DNA of 60,987 nucleotides from contig JAJYNL010000010.1 in the NCBI GenBank assembly GCA_021786375.1, positions 1 to 60,987 of the forward strand, read 5' to 3'. Below are positions 35,803-45,119 of this stretch, one piece after another. Positions within the stretch are counted from its first letter, which is position 1; every line of letters starts with the position of its first letter. This stretch comes from Actinomycetes bacterium (GTDB taxonomy: Bacteria > Actinomycetota > Acidimicrobiia > Acidimicrobiales > Acidimicrobiaceae). The notes beneath the pieces were generated by a model. That model did not search any database. It saw nothing but the letters and a program-made list of their open reading frames with translations, and had not been told where the DNA came from. The position numbers and the translations under genes are program-made.

Positions 35803-37266
35803 ATGTACGACCTGTTGTTGAAGAATGCCACTGTGGTGCGGCCTGGCCGCCCCGAGGAGGTGGCCGACGTCGCCGTGACTGACGGCAAGTTCGCCCGTAT
35901 CGCGCCGGGGATCGATGCCTCTGAGGCGAAGATGGTGATCGATGCCGGCGGGAAGCTGGCCTTCCCCGGGGTGGTCGACTCCCATCAGCACTGGGGCATT
36001 TACAATCCGCTGGCCGATGACACGGCCAGCGAATCCGCCGCCTCGGCTCAGGGCGGTGTTACCACCGGCATCACCTACCTGCGCACCGGGCACTACTACA
36101 TGAACCGCACCGGCCCCTATGCCGAGGTGCTGCCCGACGCCATCGCGGCAGCTGAGGGGCATGCATGGGTGGACTACGGCTTCCACGTCGCCCCGATCCT
36201 GAAGAAGCACCTGGAGGAGATTCCCTCTCTCATCAGCGACTTTGGTATCCCCTCCTTCAAGATCTTCATGTTCTACGGCAGCCACGGGCTTCATGGCCGC
36301 TCCCAGGCCCAGGGACAGTTCCTCATGCTGCCCGAGGGTGAGAGCTACGACTACGCCCACTTCGAGTTCATCATGCGTGCGATCGAGGCTGCGCGCGAAG
36401 ACCCGCGCTTCGCGGACTTCGCCGACAACATCTCGCTCTCCCTCCACTGCGAAACCGCCGAGATCATGGCCGCCTACACCAAGATCGTCGAGGAGGAGGG
36501 CAGGCTCAAGGGGCTCGAGGCCTACCACGCATCGCGTCCGCCTCATTCCGAGGGCCTGGCCGTGACCATCGCCTCCTACCTGGCGCACGAGACCGGCCTG
36601 CCCAACATCAACCTGCTCCACCTTTCCTCCGCCAAGGCGATGGAGGCGGCGATGCTTATGGCCAAGACCTTCCCCCACATCGACTTCCGGCGCGAGGTGA
36701 CCATCGGCCACCTGCTGGCGGACATCCACACCGCGAGCGGCATAGGCGGCAAGGTCAACCCGCCGCTTCGCCCCCGTGAGGATGTGGAGGCTCTCTGGGA
36801 GCACCTGCTGGCGGGCAACGTCGACTGGGTGGTGAGCGATCACGCCTGCTGCCGCGACGAGGTCAAGTTCGGCGAGCCACGTGACGACGTGTGGGTCGCC
36901 AAGTCCGGCTTCGGTGGCACCGAATACCTGCTCCCCGGCATGGTGAGCGAGGGCCGCCGCCGCGGGCTTCCTCTCTCCCGTATTGCCGAGCTGGTCTGCT
37001 CCAACCCGGCCAAACGCTATGGCCTGCACACCAAGGGCAACATTGCCGAGGGCCTGGACGCGGACATCGCGCTGGTGGATCCGAACGCCTCCTGGGTGGT
37101 GCGTGCCGCGGAGTCGCTCTCCAGCCAGGGGTACACGCCCTTCGAGGGATTCGAGCTGACCGCCAAGGTCACCGACACCTTCGTCCGCGGCAACCACGTC
37201 TTCGCCAACGGGAAGATGATCGGCCAGCCCGTCGGGCGCTTCATCAAGCGCCCTGCCAGGGCCTGA
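35803..37266 (+). CDS. hydantoinase / dihydropyrimidinase / allantoinase-type cyclic amidohydrolase
   Basis: 487 residues from ATG 35803 with AAGGAG upstream. A complete binuclear metal site is visible: His61 and His63 (DSHQHW), the carboxylated Lys153 (PSFKIFM), His215 (SLHCET), His273 (LLHLSS) and Asp346 (VSDHAC). Such enzymes open five- or six-membered cyclic ureides and imides. The sequence pattern fits the D-hydantoinase/dihydroorotase class more than urease-type enzymes; the substrate is open. It is last in the third unit and followed by a terminator hairpin. Confidence 0.9.
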   Translation: MYDLLLKNATVVRPGRPEEVADVAVTDGKFARIAPGIDASEAKMVIDAGGKLAFPGVVDSHQHWGIYNPLADDTASESAASAQGGVTTGITYLRTGHYYMNRTGPYAEVLPDAIAAAEGHAWVDYGFHVAPILKKHLEEIPSLISDFGIPSFKIFMFYGSHGLHGRSQAQGQFLMLPEGESYDYAHFEFIMRAIEAAREDPRFADFADNISLSLHCETAEIMAAYTKIVEEEGRLKGLEAYHASRPPHSEGLAVTIASYLAHETGLPNINLLHLSSAKAMEAAMLMAKTFPHIDFRREVTIGHLLADIHTASGIGGKVNPPLRPREDVEALWEHLLAGNVDWVVSDHACCRDEVKFGEPRDDVWVAKSGFGGTEYLLPGMVSEGRRRGLPLSRIAELVCSNPAKRYGLHTKGNIAEGLDADIALVDPNASWVVRAAESLSSQGYTPFEGFELTAKVTDTFVRGNHVFANGKMIGQPVGRFIKRPARA

Positions 37267-37275
37267 AACAACGTC

Positions 37276-37304
37276 CGCCGGGGAGCTGTGCAGAGCCCCC
37301 GGCG
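37276..37304 (+). terminator. terminator hairpin after the hydantoinase gene
   Basis: CGCCGGGG and CCCCGGCG form a perfect 8-bp stem around a 13-base loop, 9 bases after the stop codon. It marks the right end of the catabolic island. Confidence 0.6.
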
Positions 37305-37428
37305 AGGCGTGCTCAAGGAGCGCCAACCCAAAGTTCGGCCGCGACCGGTTAGCCTGTAGAGCCGGAATTCTCCAGCGGCGAGCGGGCAATCCTCCCGCGG
37401 TCCCGCGACTTTTCGGCTTGGAGCTGCC

Positions 37429-39033
37429 TTGATCACGGTTTCGGATCTCACTGTGGAGGTGGGCGGGCGTCTTATCGTGGACGGCCTCACCTTCTCCATT
37501 TCCGCCGGAGCCAAGGTCGGTTTGGTGGGCAGGAATGGTGCAGGCAAGACCAGCCTGCTTAAAGTCCTGGCCGGCGCGGCATCTCCCGCCAAGGGCAGGG
37601 TTTCGGTAAAGGGCGGACTGGGCTACTTGGGCCAGGACACCATGAACGACCCTGCCGCTGCTCATCAGGGCCCCGTTTCCCGGGTGCTCTCGGGGCGAGG
37701 ACTAGGTGAGCTTAGCGCTCGCATCGAAAAGTCCAGGGCACGTCTCGAGTCGGATCACCGTGAATCGAACATCACCAAGTACGTGCGCCTAGTGGAGGAG
37801 TTCGAGCGCCTGGATGGCTACCGGGCCGAGTCTGAGGCAAAAGCCATTCTGGCGGGTCTGGGGCTCAAGGAGAGTCGTTTCGGCCTGGCACTGGGTGATC
37901 TTTCCGGAGGGGAGCGGCGCCGGGTGGAGCTTGCGCGCATCCTCTTCGCGGGCTCCGAGGTGCTCCTGCTTGACGAGCCGACCAACCACCTGGACCTCGA
38001 CGCCAAGAGCTGGCTGCTCGGCTACCTAAAGAGCTATCCCGGCGTGCTTGTGGTGGTTAGCCACGACCTTGAACTGCTCGATGAGTCAATCAACCGGATC
38101 TTCCACCTCGAGCGAGGCCAGGGCGACGGCGCCCTGGTGGAATTCAAGGGCAACTACAGCGCCTATAGGCGCGCGATCGCAGAGCGGAGAAGGCAGCAGG
38201 CTGAGACGACCAAGCGGGCCCAGGAAGAGCTTGGGCGCCTTACCCGACTGGCCGACTCGATGCGCCATCAGACGGCGTCGCGTGCCCGGGTGGCCAAGAC
38301 GCTGGACTCGAGAGCTTCGCGCATCCGCGAGACCCTGGTCGATTCGCCGGAGCCGACCCGCACGCAGCAGGTCACGGCCAAGATCCCCGAGCCCCTGCCA
38401 TGCGACCGCATCGTGCTCGAGGTCGACGGGCTGTGCAAAGCGTACGGTAAGAACACCGTCTTCGAGGACTTGGACTTCGTCATCGAACGAGGCGAGCGTT
38501 TCCTGGTCGCCGGGCTTAACGGCGCCGGTAAGACCACTTTGCTGCAAGTCCTGGCCGGGCGGAGCGAGCTGGATCTGGGGATGGTGACCGTCTCGGAGCG
38601 CGCAAAGATCGGCTATTTCGCTCAGGAGCATGAAGAGCTCGATTTCAACGCCACCTGCCTCGAGCAGGTCATCGCCCAAGGGCCCACTCTCACCGAGGCG
38701 ATGGCAACCCTGGCGGCCTTCGGCCTGGTGGGTGAGGTGGTACATCAGCCGGCGGGGACCCTTTCGGGTGGCGAGAAGACGAAGTTGGCGCTGGCGGTCC
38801 TGGTCGCCGGGAGGCGCAACGTTCTGCTTCTCGACGAGCCCACCAACAACCTCGATCCGGAATCGCGCGCAGCGATATCGACCGCGCTGGCCGGCTGGAG
38901 GGGAACCATGATCTGTGTCACCCACGATGCCGAGTTCGCCAGAATGCTCGACCCGGGCCGCGTGCTCCTCCTGCCCGAGGGCACCATTGACTACTTCTCG
39001 GACGACTACCTCGGGCTGATCGAGCTGGCCTAG
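37429..39033 (+). CDS. ABC-F family ATPase
   Basis: 534 residues from TTG 37429 with GGAG five bases upstream. Two soluble ATPase modules: Walker A GRNGAGKTS and GLNGAGKTT, signatures LSGGERRRVELAR and LSGGEKTKLALAV, and Walker B LLLDEPTNHLDLD and LLLDEPTNNLDP. An Arg/Lys-rich linker of about 80 residues lies between them (the P-site tRNA interaction motif region). No membrane domain. ABC-F proteins act on the ribosome, in translation control or antibiotic protection. It is not part of the catabolic island, being separated by a terminator. Its 3' end overlaps the next convergent gene by 4 bases. Confidence 0.93.
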   Translation: MITVSDLTVEVGGRLIVDGLTFSISAGAKVGLVGRNGAGKTSLLKVLAGAASPAKGRVSVKGGLGYLGQDTMNDPAAAHQGPVSRVLSGRGLGELSARIEKSRARLESDHRESNITKYVRLVEEFERLDGYRAESEAKAILAGLGLKESRFGLALGDLSGGERRRVELARILFAGSEVLLLDEPTNHLDLDAKSWLLGYLKSYPGVLVVVSHDLELLDESINRIFHLERGQGDGALVEFKGNYSAYRRAIAERRRQQAETTKRAQEELGRLTRLADSMRHQTASRARVAKTLDSRASRIRETLVDSPEPTRTQQVTAKIPEPLPCDRIVLEVDGLCKAYGKNTVFEDLDFVIERGERFLVAGLNGAGKTTLLQVLAGRSELDLGMVTVSERAKIGYFAQEHEELDFNATCLEQVIAQGPTLTEAMATLAAFGLVGEVVHQPAGTLSGGEKTKLALAVLVAGRRNVLLLDEPTNNLDPESRAAISTALAGWRGTMICVTHDAEFARMLDPGRVLLLPEGTIDYFSDDYLGLIELA

Positions 39034-40142
39034 CGCAGAAAGACGGCGAGGAAGTCCCGCCAGAATCCGGCGAGATAGTGGGAGGGCGCATAGGCCATCC
39101 CCGGCAGCAGGTTAGATCCGGAAAGGCCGGTAGCCGGGCTGTAGCTGTACGAGGCGAAGTTCACCCAAAGCGGATTCATGTCCAGCTGCATGGCCCGTAC
39201 CGCCCCGGCCCAGACCAGCGTCTCTCCCAAGACCTGAGGCGACAGGCCGGGACCGCCGACCCAGACCAGGTTGCCGTTGGCCGTCACGCCCAGGCCCGAC
39301 CTCCAGGTGTAGAGAAGGTTCCCGAGTGAGTAGCCCCAGGTGACCAGTGGATTGTCCTGGGCCACCGGCAAAACCTGACCGTTGTCCACCAGCATGAAGA
39401 GGTTCTGCCGGACCGCATACACCTGAGGGGTCATGCCAACCTCGGTTCCCCAGGAGCCGACGTTGATGGTCCCGTCGGTGTACTCCACCACCGAGGCCGC
39501 CCCGGAAACCAGGGGTGGGCCGGTCTGACCGGCTTCATACCAGCCCCCGTGGGAGACGTTGAAAATGAAACCACCCTCGAAGGCGGCGATGAGGGATGGC
39601 TGGGCGGAAGAGGCGATTGCGCCCTCGTAAGGCCAGACCCCTCCGGGCTGGGAGGTTCCCGCGTAGATCTGCGTCCGAGCCTGGCCCTGATCGATCCAGG
39701 CCACGGCGACCTGTGGCGCTCCCGGGTAAGGGGCGACGTAGGTCGAGAAGGCGGCATACCCCCCCGTCCCCTGGGTGCCGAGCGGTCGCCAGACCCCGTC
39801 GGAGGGATTTGTGTCGCCGGGCATGGGGGAGCGGTTAAGCGGCGAATACCAAAGCTGAGGGTACGAGCCCAGAGCCACTCCATGCCGGGATTGAAACTGC
39901 AGATAAAGCGGTCCGACCGGGCGCAGCGGGCTCTGCGCGCCGATCCCCTTGGGGGCCTTCGGGCGGGAGGAGGCGGCAACGGGGGCGGCTGAACCGGCTA
40001 TGGTTACGGCGCCCAAAGCAAGGGCGAGCAAGGCAGCTGAGCCGGCGCGAAGGCGTGCCTCTGCCCACTTGCGGGCTCTCGACAGTTTGTGCTCCTTGGC
40101 TGAGGAAGAATGAAAAAGACCTTTTTTGATTCTAATGGCCAC
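39030..40142 (-). CDS. secreted phosphodiester-glycosidase-like (NAGPA domain) protein
   Basis: 370 residues from GTG 40142. A basic N-terminus is followed by a hydrophobic segment (about 33-48) and a likely signal peptidase site near APVAASS. The mature domain shows AAFEGGFIFN, VVEYTDGTINVGSWG, VYAVRQNLFMLVDNGQ, GLGVTANGNLVWVGG and AMQLDMNPLWV, the arrangement of the NAGPA family. That family contains the enzyme that uncovers mannose-6-phosphate in animals and several bacterial glycan phosphodiesterases. The bacterial role here is unknown, perhaps cell-wall glycan turnover. Fairly confident about secretion, moderately about the domain. Confidence 0.7.
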   Translation of the reverse strand: MAIRIKKGLFHSSSAKEHKLSRARKWAEARLRAGSAALLALALGAVTIAGSAAPVAASSRPKAPKGIGAQSPLRPVGPLYLQFQSRHGVALGSYPQLWYSPLNRSPMPGDTNPSDGVWRPLGTQGTGGYAAFSTYVAPYPGAPQVAVAWIDQGQARTQIYAGTSQPGGVWPYEGAIASSAQPSLIAAFEGGFIFNVSHGGWYEAGQTGPPLVSGAASVVEYTDGTINVGSWGTEVGMTPQVYAVRQNLFMLVDNGQVLPVAQDNPLVTWGYSLGNLLYTWRSGLGVTANGNLVWVGGPGLSPQVLGETLVWAGAVRAMQLDMNPLWVNFASYSYSPATGLSGSNLLPGMAYAPSHYLAGFWRDFLAVFLR

Positions 40143-40250
40143 CCCGGCCTGGAATTCCCTGCCCAGATTGCAATACCTGCAATGGCGCTGCCTGTTGCAT
40201 ACCGCCGTGGTTGATGTAGGTTTGACCTTGAGGAAAGCGCGAGGTGCGCA

Positions 40251-40730
40251 ATGCTTACTCTTGGCGCAATGCTTCTCATCCTTTTAGTGCTGGCGGCTTT
40301 TCTGGTCGGGTTGCACGGCGGTCCGCACGCCTCCATCGTTTCCGCGACCGTGACCTTGGTGGTGGGTGGGATACTACTGGCGGCCGTGCTTGTCAGGGCG
40401 GCGTCCACGGGATCGCTCAACCTGGTGGCCGGGGCTATCACCGCCGGAGCCGTGGTGGCGACCGCCTTGTTCCTGGTTTTCGGGATCCGTTCGCTCGCGG
40501 CCGCCCGCTCCATCCCCTCCCCTCTGCCACGCGAGCAGCTCTGGACGCGGACCGGTGTCGCCCTCACCGATCTGGCTCCTGTCGGAACCGTGCGGATCGC
40601 CGGAGAGATCTGGAGCGCTGAGGCTGCCGACGGAGACTCCATTCGCGCCGGAACCGAAGTCGTCGTCATCGAGGTCGATGGGCTGCATTTAAAGGTCTCC
40701 CCGGATCCGCTCCGGCAAGAGAGCCACTGA
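40251..40730 (+). CDS. NfeD-like membrane protein
   Basis: 159 residues. Three membrane helices span about residues 2-85. The C-terminal OB fold carries GTVRIAGEIWSAEAADGDSIRAGTEVVVIEVDGLHLKV, the NfeD signature that partners slipins. It is 12 bases upstream of an SPFH/stomatin gene, the usual pairing. The pair probably organises membrane microdomains or quality control. There is no protease domain in this short form (NfeD1b type). Confidence 0.87.
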   Translation: MLTLGAMLLILLVLAAFLVGLHGGPHASIVSATVTLVVGGILLAAVLVRAASTGSLNLVAGAITAGAVVATALFLVFGIRSLAAARSIPSPLPREQLWTRTGVALTDLAPVGTVRIAGEIWSAEAADGDSIRAGTEVVVIEVDGLHLKVSPDPLRQESH

Positions 40731-40742
40731 AAGGACTCTTAT

Positions 40743-41699
40743 ATGCTGACAGTTCTCGTGACTGTGGTGGTGGTGGTCCTGGCTTTGGCGGCCTTCTTCT
40801 TCACCATGGTGAGAATCAGCCGTGAATACCAGCGCCTGGTGCTCTTCCGGCTGGGCCGCTCCATCGGGGCCAAGGGGCCCGGCCTGGTGCTTATCAATCC
40901 CATAATCGACAGGGTCACCTGGGTGGACTTGCGCGAGCTTTACCTGGAGATTCCGCACCAGACCGCCATCACCAAGGACAATGCGTCGATCTCCATCGAC
41001 TTCATCATGTTCTACAAGGTGTTCGATCCGGTGATGTCGGTGGTCGCGGTGCGCAACTTCTCAGGCGCCGCATTGAACATAGCGGCCACATCGCTGCGAA
41101 GCGTGGTGGGCGATATGTCGCTTGACGACGTACTTTCCAAGCGCGAGGAGATGAACAGCGCCCTGCGTGTGAAGCTGGACGAGGTGACGGAACGCTGGGG
41201 CGTGAAGGTCACCAACGTGGAGGTGCGCGAGATCAACCCGCCGCCGGGAGTGCAGGAGGCGATGACCCGCCAGATGTCCGCCGAGCGCACCCGGCGTGCG
41301 GTGGTCACGGAGTCCGAGGGCCAGAAGCAGGCGGCCATAACCGTGGCCGAGGGCCAGAAGCAAGCCGCCGTTCTCGCTGCCGAGGGCCAGAAGCAGGCCA
41401 CGGTGCTGGGAGCGGAGGCGGATCGCCAGGCCGCCTTGCTACGTGCCCAGGGCCTTGCCTCAGCGCTCGAGGCGATAACCGGGACGGCGCGTGCTCTCGA
41501 TTCCAACACCCTGCTGCTTCAGTACCTCGACGCGCTACGCCAGATGGCGGCCTCTCCCTCCACAAAAGTGCTCCTGCCGATGGAGCTTACGAGTCTGCTC
41601 TCCGGAGTACGGGAGATTGCCGAGCGCAACGCCATGGCCTTCCACAAGGACGGTTCGGCGCCCGTCGTGCCGGCTTCAGGCCCCGCCGAGAAGGCCTGA
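40743..41699 (+). CDS. SPFH/band 7 slipin (stomatin-like)
   Basis: 318 residues. One N-terminal membrane helix (about 2-24) is followed by the SPFH domain: REYQRLVLFRLGRSIGAKGPGLVLINPIID, TAITKDNASISIDFIMFYKVFDP, LRSVVGDMSLDDVLSKREEMN and WGVKVTNVEVREINPP. The coiled-coil part contains four 11-residue repeats (separate entry). It forms large membrane-bound rings or scaffolds in this family. It forms an operon with nfeD. Length is normal. Confidence 0.9.
   Translation: MLTVLVTVVVVVLALAAFFFTMVRISREYQRLVLFRLGRSIGAKGPGLVLINPIIDRVTWVDLRELYLEIPHQTAITKDNASISIDFIMFYKVFDPVMSVVAVRNFSGAALNIAATSLRSVVGDMSLDDVLSKREEMNSALRVKLDEVTERWGVKVTNVEVREINPPPGVQEAMTRQMSAERTRRAVVTESEGQKQAAITVAEGQKQAAVLAAEGQKQATVLGAEADRQAALLRAQGLASALEAITGTARALDSNTLLLQYLDALRQMAASPSTKVLLPMELTSLLSGVREIAERNAMAFHKDGSAPVVPASGPAEKA
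41316..41447 (+). repeat. four 33-bp repeats inside the slipin gene (11-residue periodicity)
   Basis: Four consecutive 33-base units at 41316, 41349, 41382 and 41415 encode 11-residue repeats beginning EGQKQAA (three times) and EADRQAA. The 11-residue period fits a hendecad coiled coil. The first three share the 14-base block GAGGGCCAGAAGCA, so they probably arose by tandem duplication. Confidence 0.85.
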
Positions 41700-41752
41700 G
41701 CGTCTAGCAACTCCCTGGTGGGGCGGGTAAACCGGCTGGTAGCCTGGAGAGC

Positions 41753-42700
41753 GTGGCGCGATTAATAGCTGACGGCGTATACGAGATCGACACCAAGCTC
41801 GGCGGTTGGGACCATCTCACGGCGGGATACCTGCTCACGGGTGATGCACCTTGCCTTATCGAAGTGGGCAGCCAGTCCTCCACCAAGGCAGTGCTGGATG
41901 AGCTGGAGAGCCTTGGCCTGGGTGCGGACGACCTCGCATCGGTGGCGGTCACCCACATACACCTTGACCATGCCGGAGCCCTGGGCGACATCGCCGCCGC
42001 CTTCCCCAAGGCCGACATCTACGTTCACGAGCGCGGCGCGCGACACTTGGCTGATCCCGAGCGGCTCATCTCCTCGGCGGCGATGGTATACGGCGAGCTG
42101 CTGGACACTCTCTATGGCAGGATGACTCCTACAGCGGCGGAACGGATCAAGGTTGTGGGCGACGGGGACTACGTCGCACGATCGTCCGGCCGGCGCGTCG
42201 AAGTGATCAACTCGCCCGGGCATGCCAAGCACCATCTCGGATACTTTGATCCGCAGTCGGGGCTGGTCTTCACCGGTGATGCCGCAGGAGTGCTGCTTCC
42301 CGAGGTGCGCTTGTTGCGCCCGGCGACACCGCCTACGGACTTCGACCTGGATGCCGCCCTGACCTCACTGGAGAAATTCCGTGTGCGTAACCCCCGGGGT
42401 CTGGCTTTTGCCCACTATGGCCTCTTCGGGTCTCCGTTGGACTTGCTCGATGAGGCGATGGAGGCCCTCATCACCTGGGCAGAGGTCGCCGAGAGGGCCT
42501 ACAGGGCCGAGCGCGATATCGTCGAGGAGCTAACTGCGGAATTCACCGTCAACCTGGAAGGGGCGAGCGCCGAGGCGCTGGAGCGCTTCGAGGTGTTGAA
42601 CAGCGTGCACTCCAATGCCGCCGGCCTGAAGCTATGGCTCGATCGCGGTGGGAGCACCGAGCACGCACGCGAGATCGCCCCGCACCACCACCATCACTGA
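41753..42700 (+). CDS. metallo-beta-lactamase fold hydrolase with a natural C-terminal His5 tail
   Basis: 315 residues from GTG 41753. The metal-binding motif THIHLDHAG, the later His in NSPGHAKHH and the Asp in VFTGDAAG are all present, so it should bind two Zn or similar ions. AHYGLFG supplies the last His. It is in the glyoxalase II-like class with a C-terminal helical part. The protein ends in APHHHHH. This tail is genomic: the stop region overlaps recR on the other strand by 7 bases. The substrate is unknown. Confidence 0.87.
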   Translation: MARLIADGVYEIDTKLGGWDHLTAGYLLTGDAPCLIEVGSQSSTKAVLDELESLGLGADDLASVAVTHIHLDHAGALGDIAAAFPKADIYVHERGARHLADPERLISSAAMVYGELLDTLYGRMTPTAAERIKVVGDGDYVARSSGRRVEVINSPGHAKHHLGYFDPQSGLVFTGDAAGVLLPEVRLLRPATPPTDFDLDAALTSLEKFRVRNPRGLAFAHYGLFGSPLDLLDEAMEALITWAEVAERAYRAERDIVEELTAEFTVNLEGASAEALERFEVLNSVHSNAAGLKLWLDRGGSTEHAREIAPHHHHH

Positions 42701-43296
42701 GCGGCTTCTCGACGCCCCTCCAGCGCCCTGCCAAGGGTTAGCTCGTCAGCGTACTCCAGGTCTCCCCCGACAGGCAGACCACTGGCAATCCGCGATACGG
42801 TGATTCCACTAGGGGATATCAGCCTTGCCAGGTACATGGAGGTCGCCTCGCCCTCGATGTTGGGGTTGGTGCAGATGATCACTTCCTTGACGTCGTGAGA
42901 CGCCAGGCGCCCGAGTAGCTCCTTGACCTTGATCTGGTCCGGGCCGATACCTTCAATGGGATTCAGCGACCCCTGCAGGACGTGGTAGAGGCCGTTGAAT
43001 TCCCTGGTTCGCTCGACGGCTATGACGTCCTTGGGCTCTTCGACGACGCAGATCACGCCTTGATCGCGTGAGGGGTCGGAGCAAATCGAGCAGAGTTCGG
43101 TCTCGGAAAGGTTGAAGCATTGGCTGCACCACCTTGCGGAGGCCTTGGCCACGGTAATCGCCTGGGCCAGGCGGCTCGACTCACCCGCATCCGCGCGGAG
43201 CAGGTAGAAGGCGATCCGCTGCGCGGACTTCGGACCGATGCCCGGCAGTTTGGAGAACTCGTCGATCAGGTTCTGCATCGACTTGGTGTAGGCCAT
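42694..43296 (-). CDS. recR: recombination mediator protein RecR
   Basis: 200 residues. Order: N-terminal helix-hairpin-helix ([24 protein letters not shown]), C4 zinc finger ([16 protein letters not shown]), Toprim domain ([17 protein letters not shown]) and C-terminal Walker B-like segment. With RecF and RecO it loads RecA on gapped DNA. It lies 41 bases after dnaX, the classical dnaX-recR order; the small YbaB gene often found between them is absent. Confidence 0.96.
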   Translation of the reverse strand: MAYTKSMQNLIDEFSKLPGIGPKSAQRIAFYLLRADAGESSRLAQAITVAKASARWCSQCFNLSETELCSICSDPSRDQGVICVVEEPKDVIAVERTREFNGLYHVLQGSLNPIEGIGPDQIKVKELLGRLASHDVKEVIICTNPNIEGEATSMYLARLISPSGITVSRIASGLPVGGDLEYADELTLGRALEGRREAAQ

Positions 43297-43337
43297 CTCT
43301 TTTGAAGGCTCCTTGACCTAGGGGATAACCCGGGCTC

Positions 43338-45077
43338 TTACTTCGCGTCGCCCAGATCGATCGCACCGGGGAAGACCTGGCGCACCAGGTTTCCTATGGC
43401 GCGCTGGTCGGCGGCGACGCCGTTGGCGAATTCGTCGAGCATTTCGTTCGCCGGGGCCTCCTCGACGGGCTTGGCGGCCGGCTCGTTGTCGACGTCCACC
43501 CGGAACGAAAAGGAGTCGACCCCGAAGCGCTTGCATATGGCGGCCTCGATCTTGCGTGAAGAGGAGACGCAGCGATCCCGCAGGATGGGGTTGGACACCA
43601 GGAACGTGGCCGAGCTTGAGTCAGCTGTCACGAAGCGCCCTTGGTTGAGAGCGCTGCGTTCGAGAGGCAGGAGGCTGGAGAGTGCGTTCAGGATGTCGGG
43701 CCACGCCGATACCAGGTGGTCACGGTCGAGGGGCTGCAGCGATTGCGGGCTTGGTGATTGCGGGACCGCGGCCTGTGGCCTGGGCTGAGATTGGCTGCGC
43801 TCCTTGGCGGCGAGTACTCGGGAGAGCCCCTGTGCGGGGGCGGACGGAGGCGATTCGGCATCGCCCAGGGACTTCTTGAGTTCGGCAACGTGTGGTGCGG
43901 GTGCAACGCGATGCGCCGGTGGACGTGCGGCTGGCTCATCGGCGGGTTCGGGTTCCCGGGGCGGCCGATGAGCGGGCTGGGAGGCTTGTTGCTGGGCCCC
44001 CATTCGCTTGAGGTAGCCGGCCACCGTGCGCTGGACGAGTTCCTCGAGTTCGGCGGGTGCACCAATGGCATCTCGGGCCAGGCGGATGAGCGCGGCTTCC
44101 AGCGTCGCGCGGGGATCAAGTGAGTCTCGCATCTGCCCCGCCGCGCCACCCAGGCTCTCGACCATCTTCACCAGGCGCGCTGTGCTCATGCCGGGCTCGG
44201 CCGCGGCCTGGTCGAAGGAGGCCAGGAACCGGTCGCGGGCCATCCCCACCAGCTCGGCATTTATCCGCGCGGGCTCGATCCCCTTGCGCACGGCCTGGTC
44301 CACGCCGACCAGCACCGCAGCTGGGTCGCCCTTGGCGACGGCCGAGAAGATCTCCTCGATCCCGCGCGGGGTATCATCGATCCCGCCCAAAGCCGCCACC
44401 TGGTCTAGGTAGGAGAGGGTATCGCGAGCGGATCCCCTGCCGCGCTTCACCGCCCAGGCCAGTGCCTCGTCCCCCAATCCGAGTTCGGCGGTGGCGGAAA
44501 CTTTCTCGACCAGGGAGTCCAGGACCGTCTCGTCCAGCAGCCGGAACTCGAAGGACTGGGTGCGAGAGAGAATGGTGGGCAGCACCTTTTGGGGGTCGGT
44601 GGTGGCGAGAACGAAAACCACGTGCGGTGGTGGCTCTTCCAGCGTCTTGAGCAGCGCATTGGAGGCGGCGGTGGAGAGCATGTGGACTTCGTCCAGGATG
44701 TAAACCTTCCACTCGCCGGTGGTTCCAACCGGCGCCTGTGCTATCAGGCTGCGCACCGCGTCGACACCGGAATTGGAGGCGGCGTCAAGCTCGATCACAT
44801 CCATCGAGCGGCCCTCGGCGATGGCCAGGCAGGAGTCGCACTCCCCGCAGGGTTCACCGCCTGTGCCGTTGGCGCAGTTGAGCGCCTTGGCCAGGATCCG
44901 GGCCGTGGACGTCTTGCCGGTGCCGCGCGGACCGGAGAAGAGGTAGGCGTGCCCGACCTTGGAATTTGCGACCGCGTTGCGCAGCGCCCTCGTGACATGC
45001 TCCTGCCCCAGCACCTCGGAGAAGCGCTGGGGACGGAACCTGCGATAGAGGGAAGAGTACGTTGAGCCGGAACTCAC
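43338..45077 (-). CDS. dnaX: DNA polymerase III subunits gamma/tau
   Basis: 579 residues from GTG 45077. AAA+ clamp-loader ATPase: Walker A GPRGTGKTS, zinc site with four cysteines (C...CGECDSC), Walker B LDEVHM, sensor 1 and the arginine finger SRTQ. Domain III follows, then a Pro/Ala/Gln-rich linker (about 370-450) and a C-terminal domain that would bind polymerase. It loads the beta clamp and holds the replisome together. No slippage signal for a gamma form was noticed. It is followed closely by recR. Confidence 0.95.
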   Translation of the reverse strand: MSSGSTYSSLYRRFRPQRFSEVLGQEHVTRALRNAVANSKVGHAYLFSGPRGTGKTSTARILAKALNCANGTGGEPCGECDSCLAIAEGRSMDVIELDAASNSGVDAVRSLIAQAPVGTTGEWKVYILDEVHMLSTAASNALLKTLEEPPPHVVFVLATTDPQKVLPTILSRTQSFEFRLLDETVLDSLVEKVSATAELGLGDEALAWAVKRGRGSARDTLSYLDQVAALGGIDDTPRGIEEIFSAVAKGDPAAVLVGVDQAVRKGIEPARINAELVGMARDRFLASFDQAAAEPGMSTARLVKMVESLGGAAGQMRDSLDPRATLEAALIRLARDAIGAPAELEELVQRTVAGYLKRMGAQQQASQPAHRPPREPEPADEPAARPPAHRVAPAPHVAELKKSLGDAESPPSAPAQGLSRVLAAKERSQSQPRPQAAVPQSPSPQSLQPLDRDHLVSAWPDILNALSSLLPLERSALNQGRFVTADSSSATFLVSNPILRDRCVSSSRKIEAAICKRFGVDSFSFRVDVDNEPAAKPVEEAPANEMLDEFANGVAADQRAIGNLVRQVFPGAIDLGDAK

Positions 45078-45119
45078 ATACCCATCCTAGACGCAGCCTG
45101 GTTCAGGCCAAGGGGATCC

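Noticed and set aside
34636-37665. A 1009-codon open frame on the minus strand across the third MmgE/PrpD and hydantoinase genes
   Set aside because: It lies opposite two genes with complete family motifs; its translation is rich in His, Gly and Arg with no recognisable domain. It is a shadow of GC-rich codon use.
41316-41447. The 33-bp repeats as a CRISPR-like array
   Set aside because: They are in frame within a coding coiled coil, without unique spacers.
42683-42697. The His5 codons taken as vector contamination
   Set aside because: The sequence runs without a break into recR on the other strand, and the preceding gene is a normal MBL protein.
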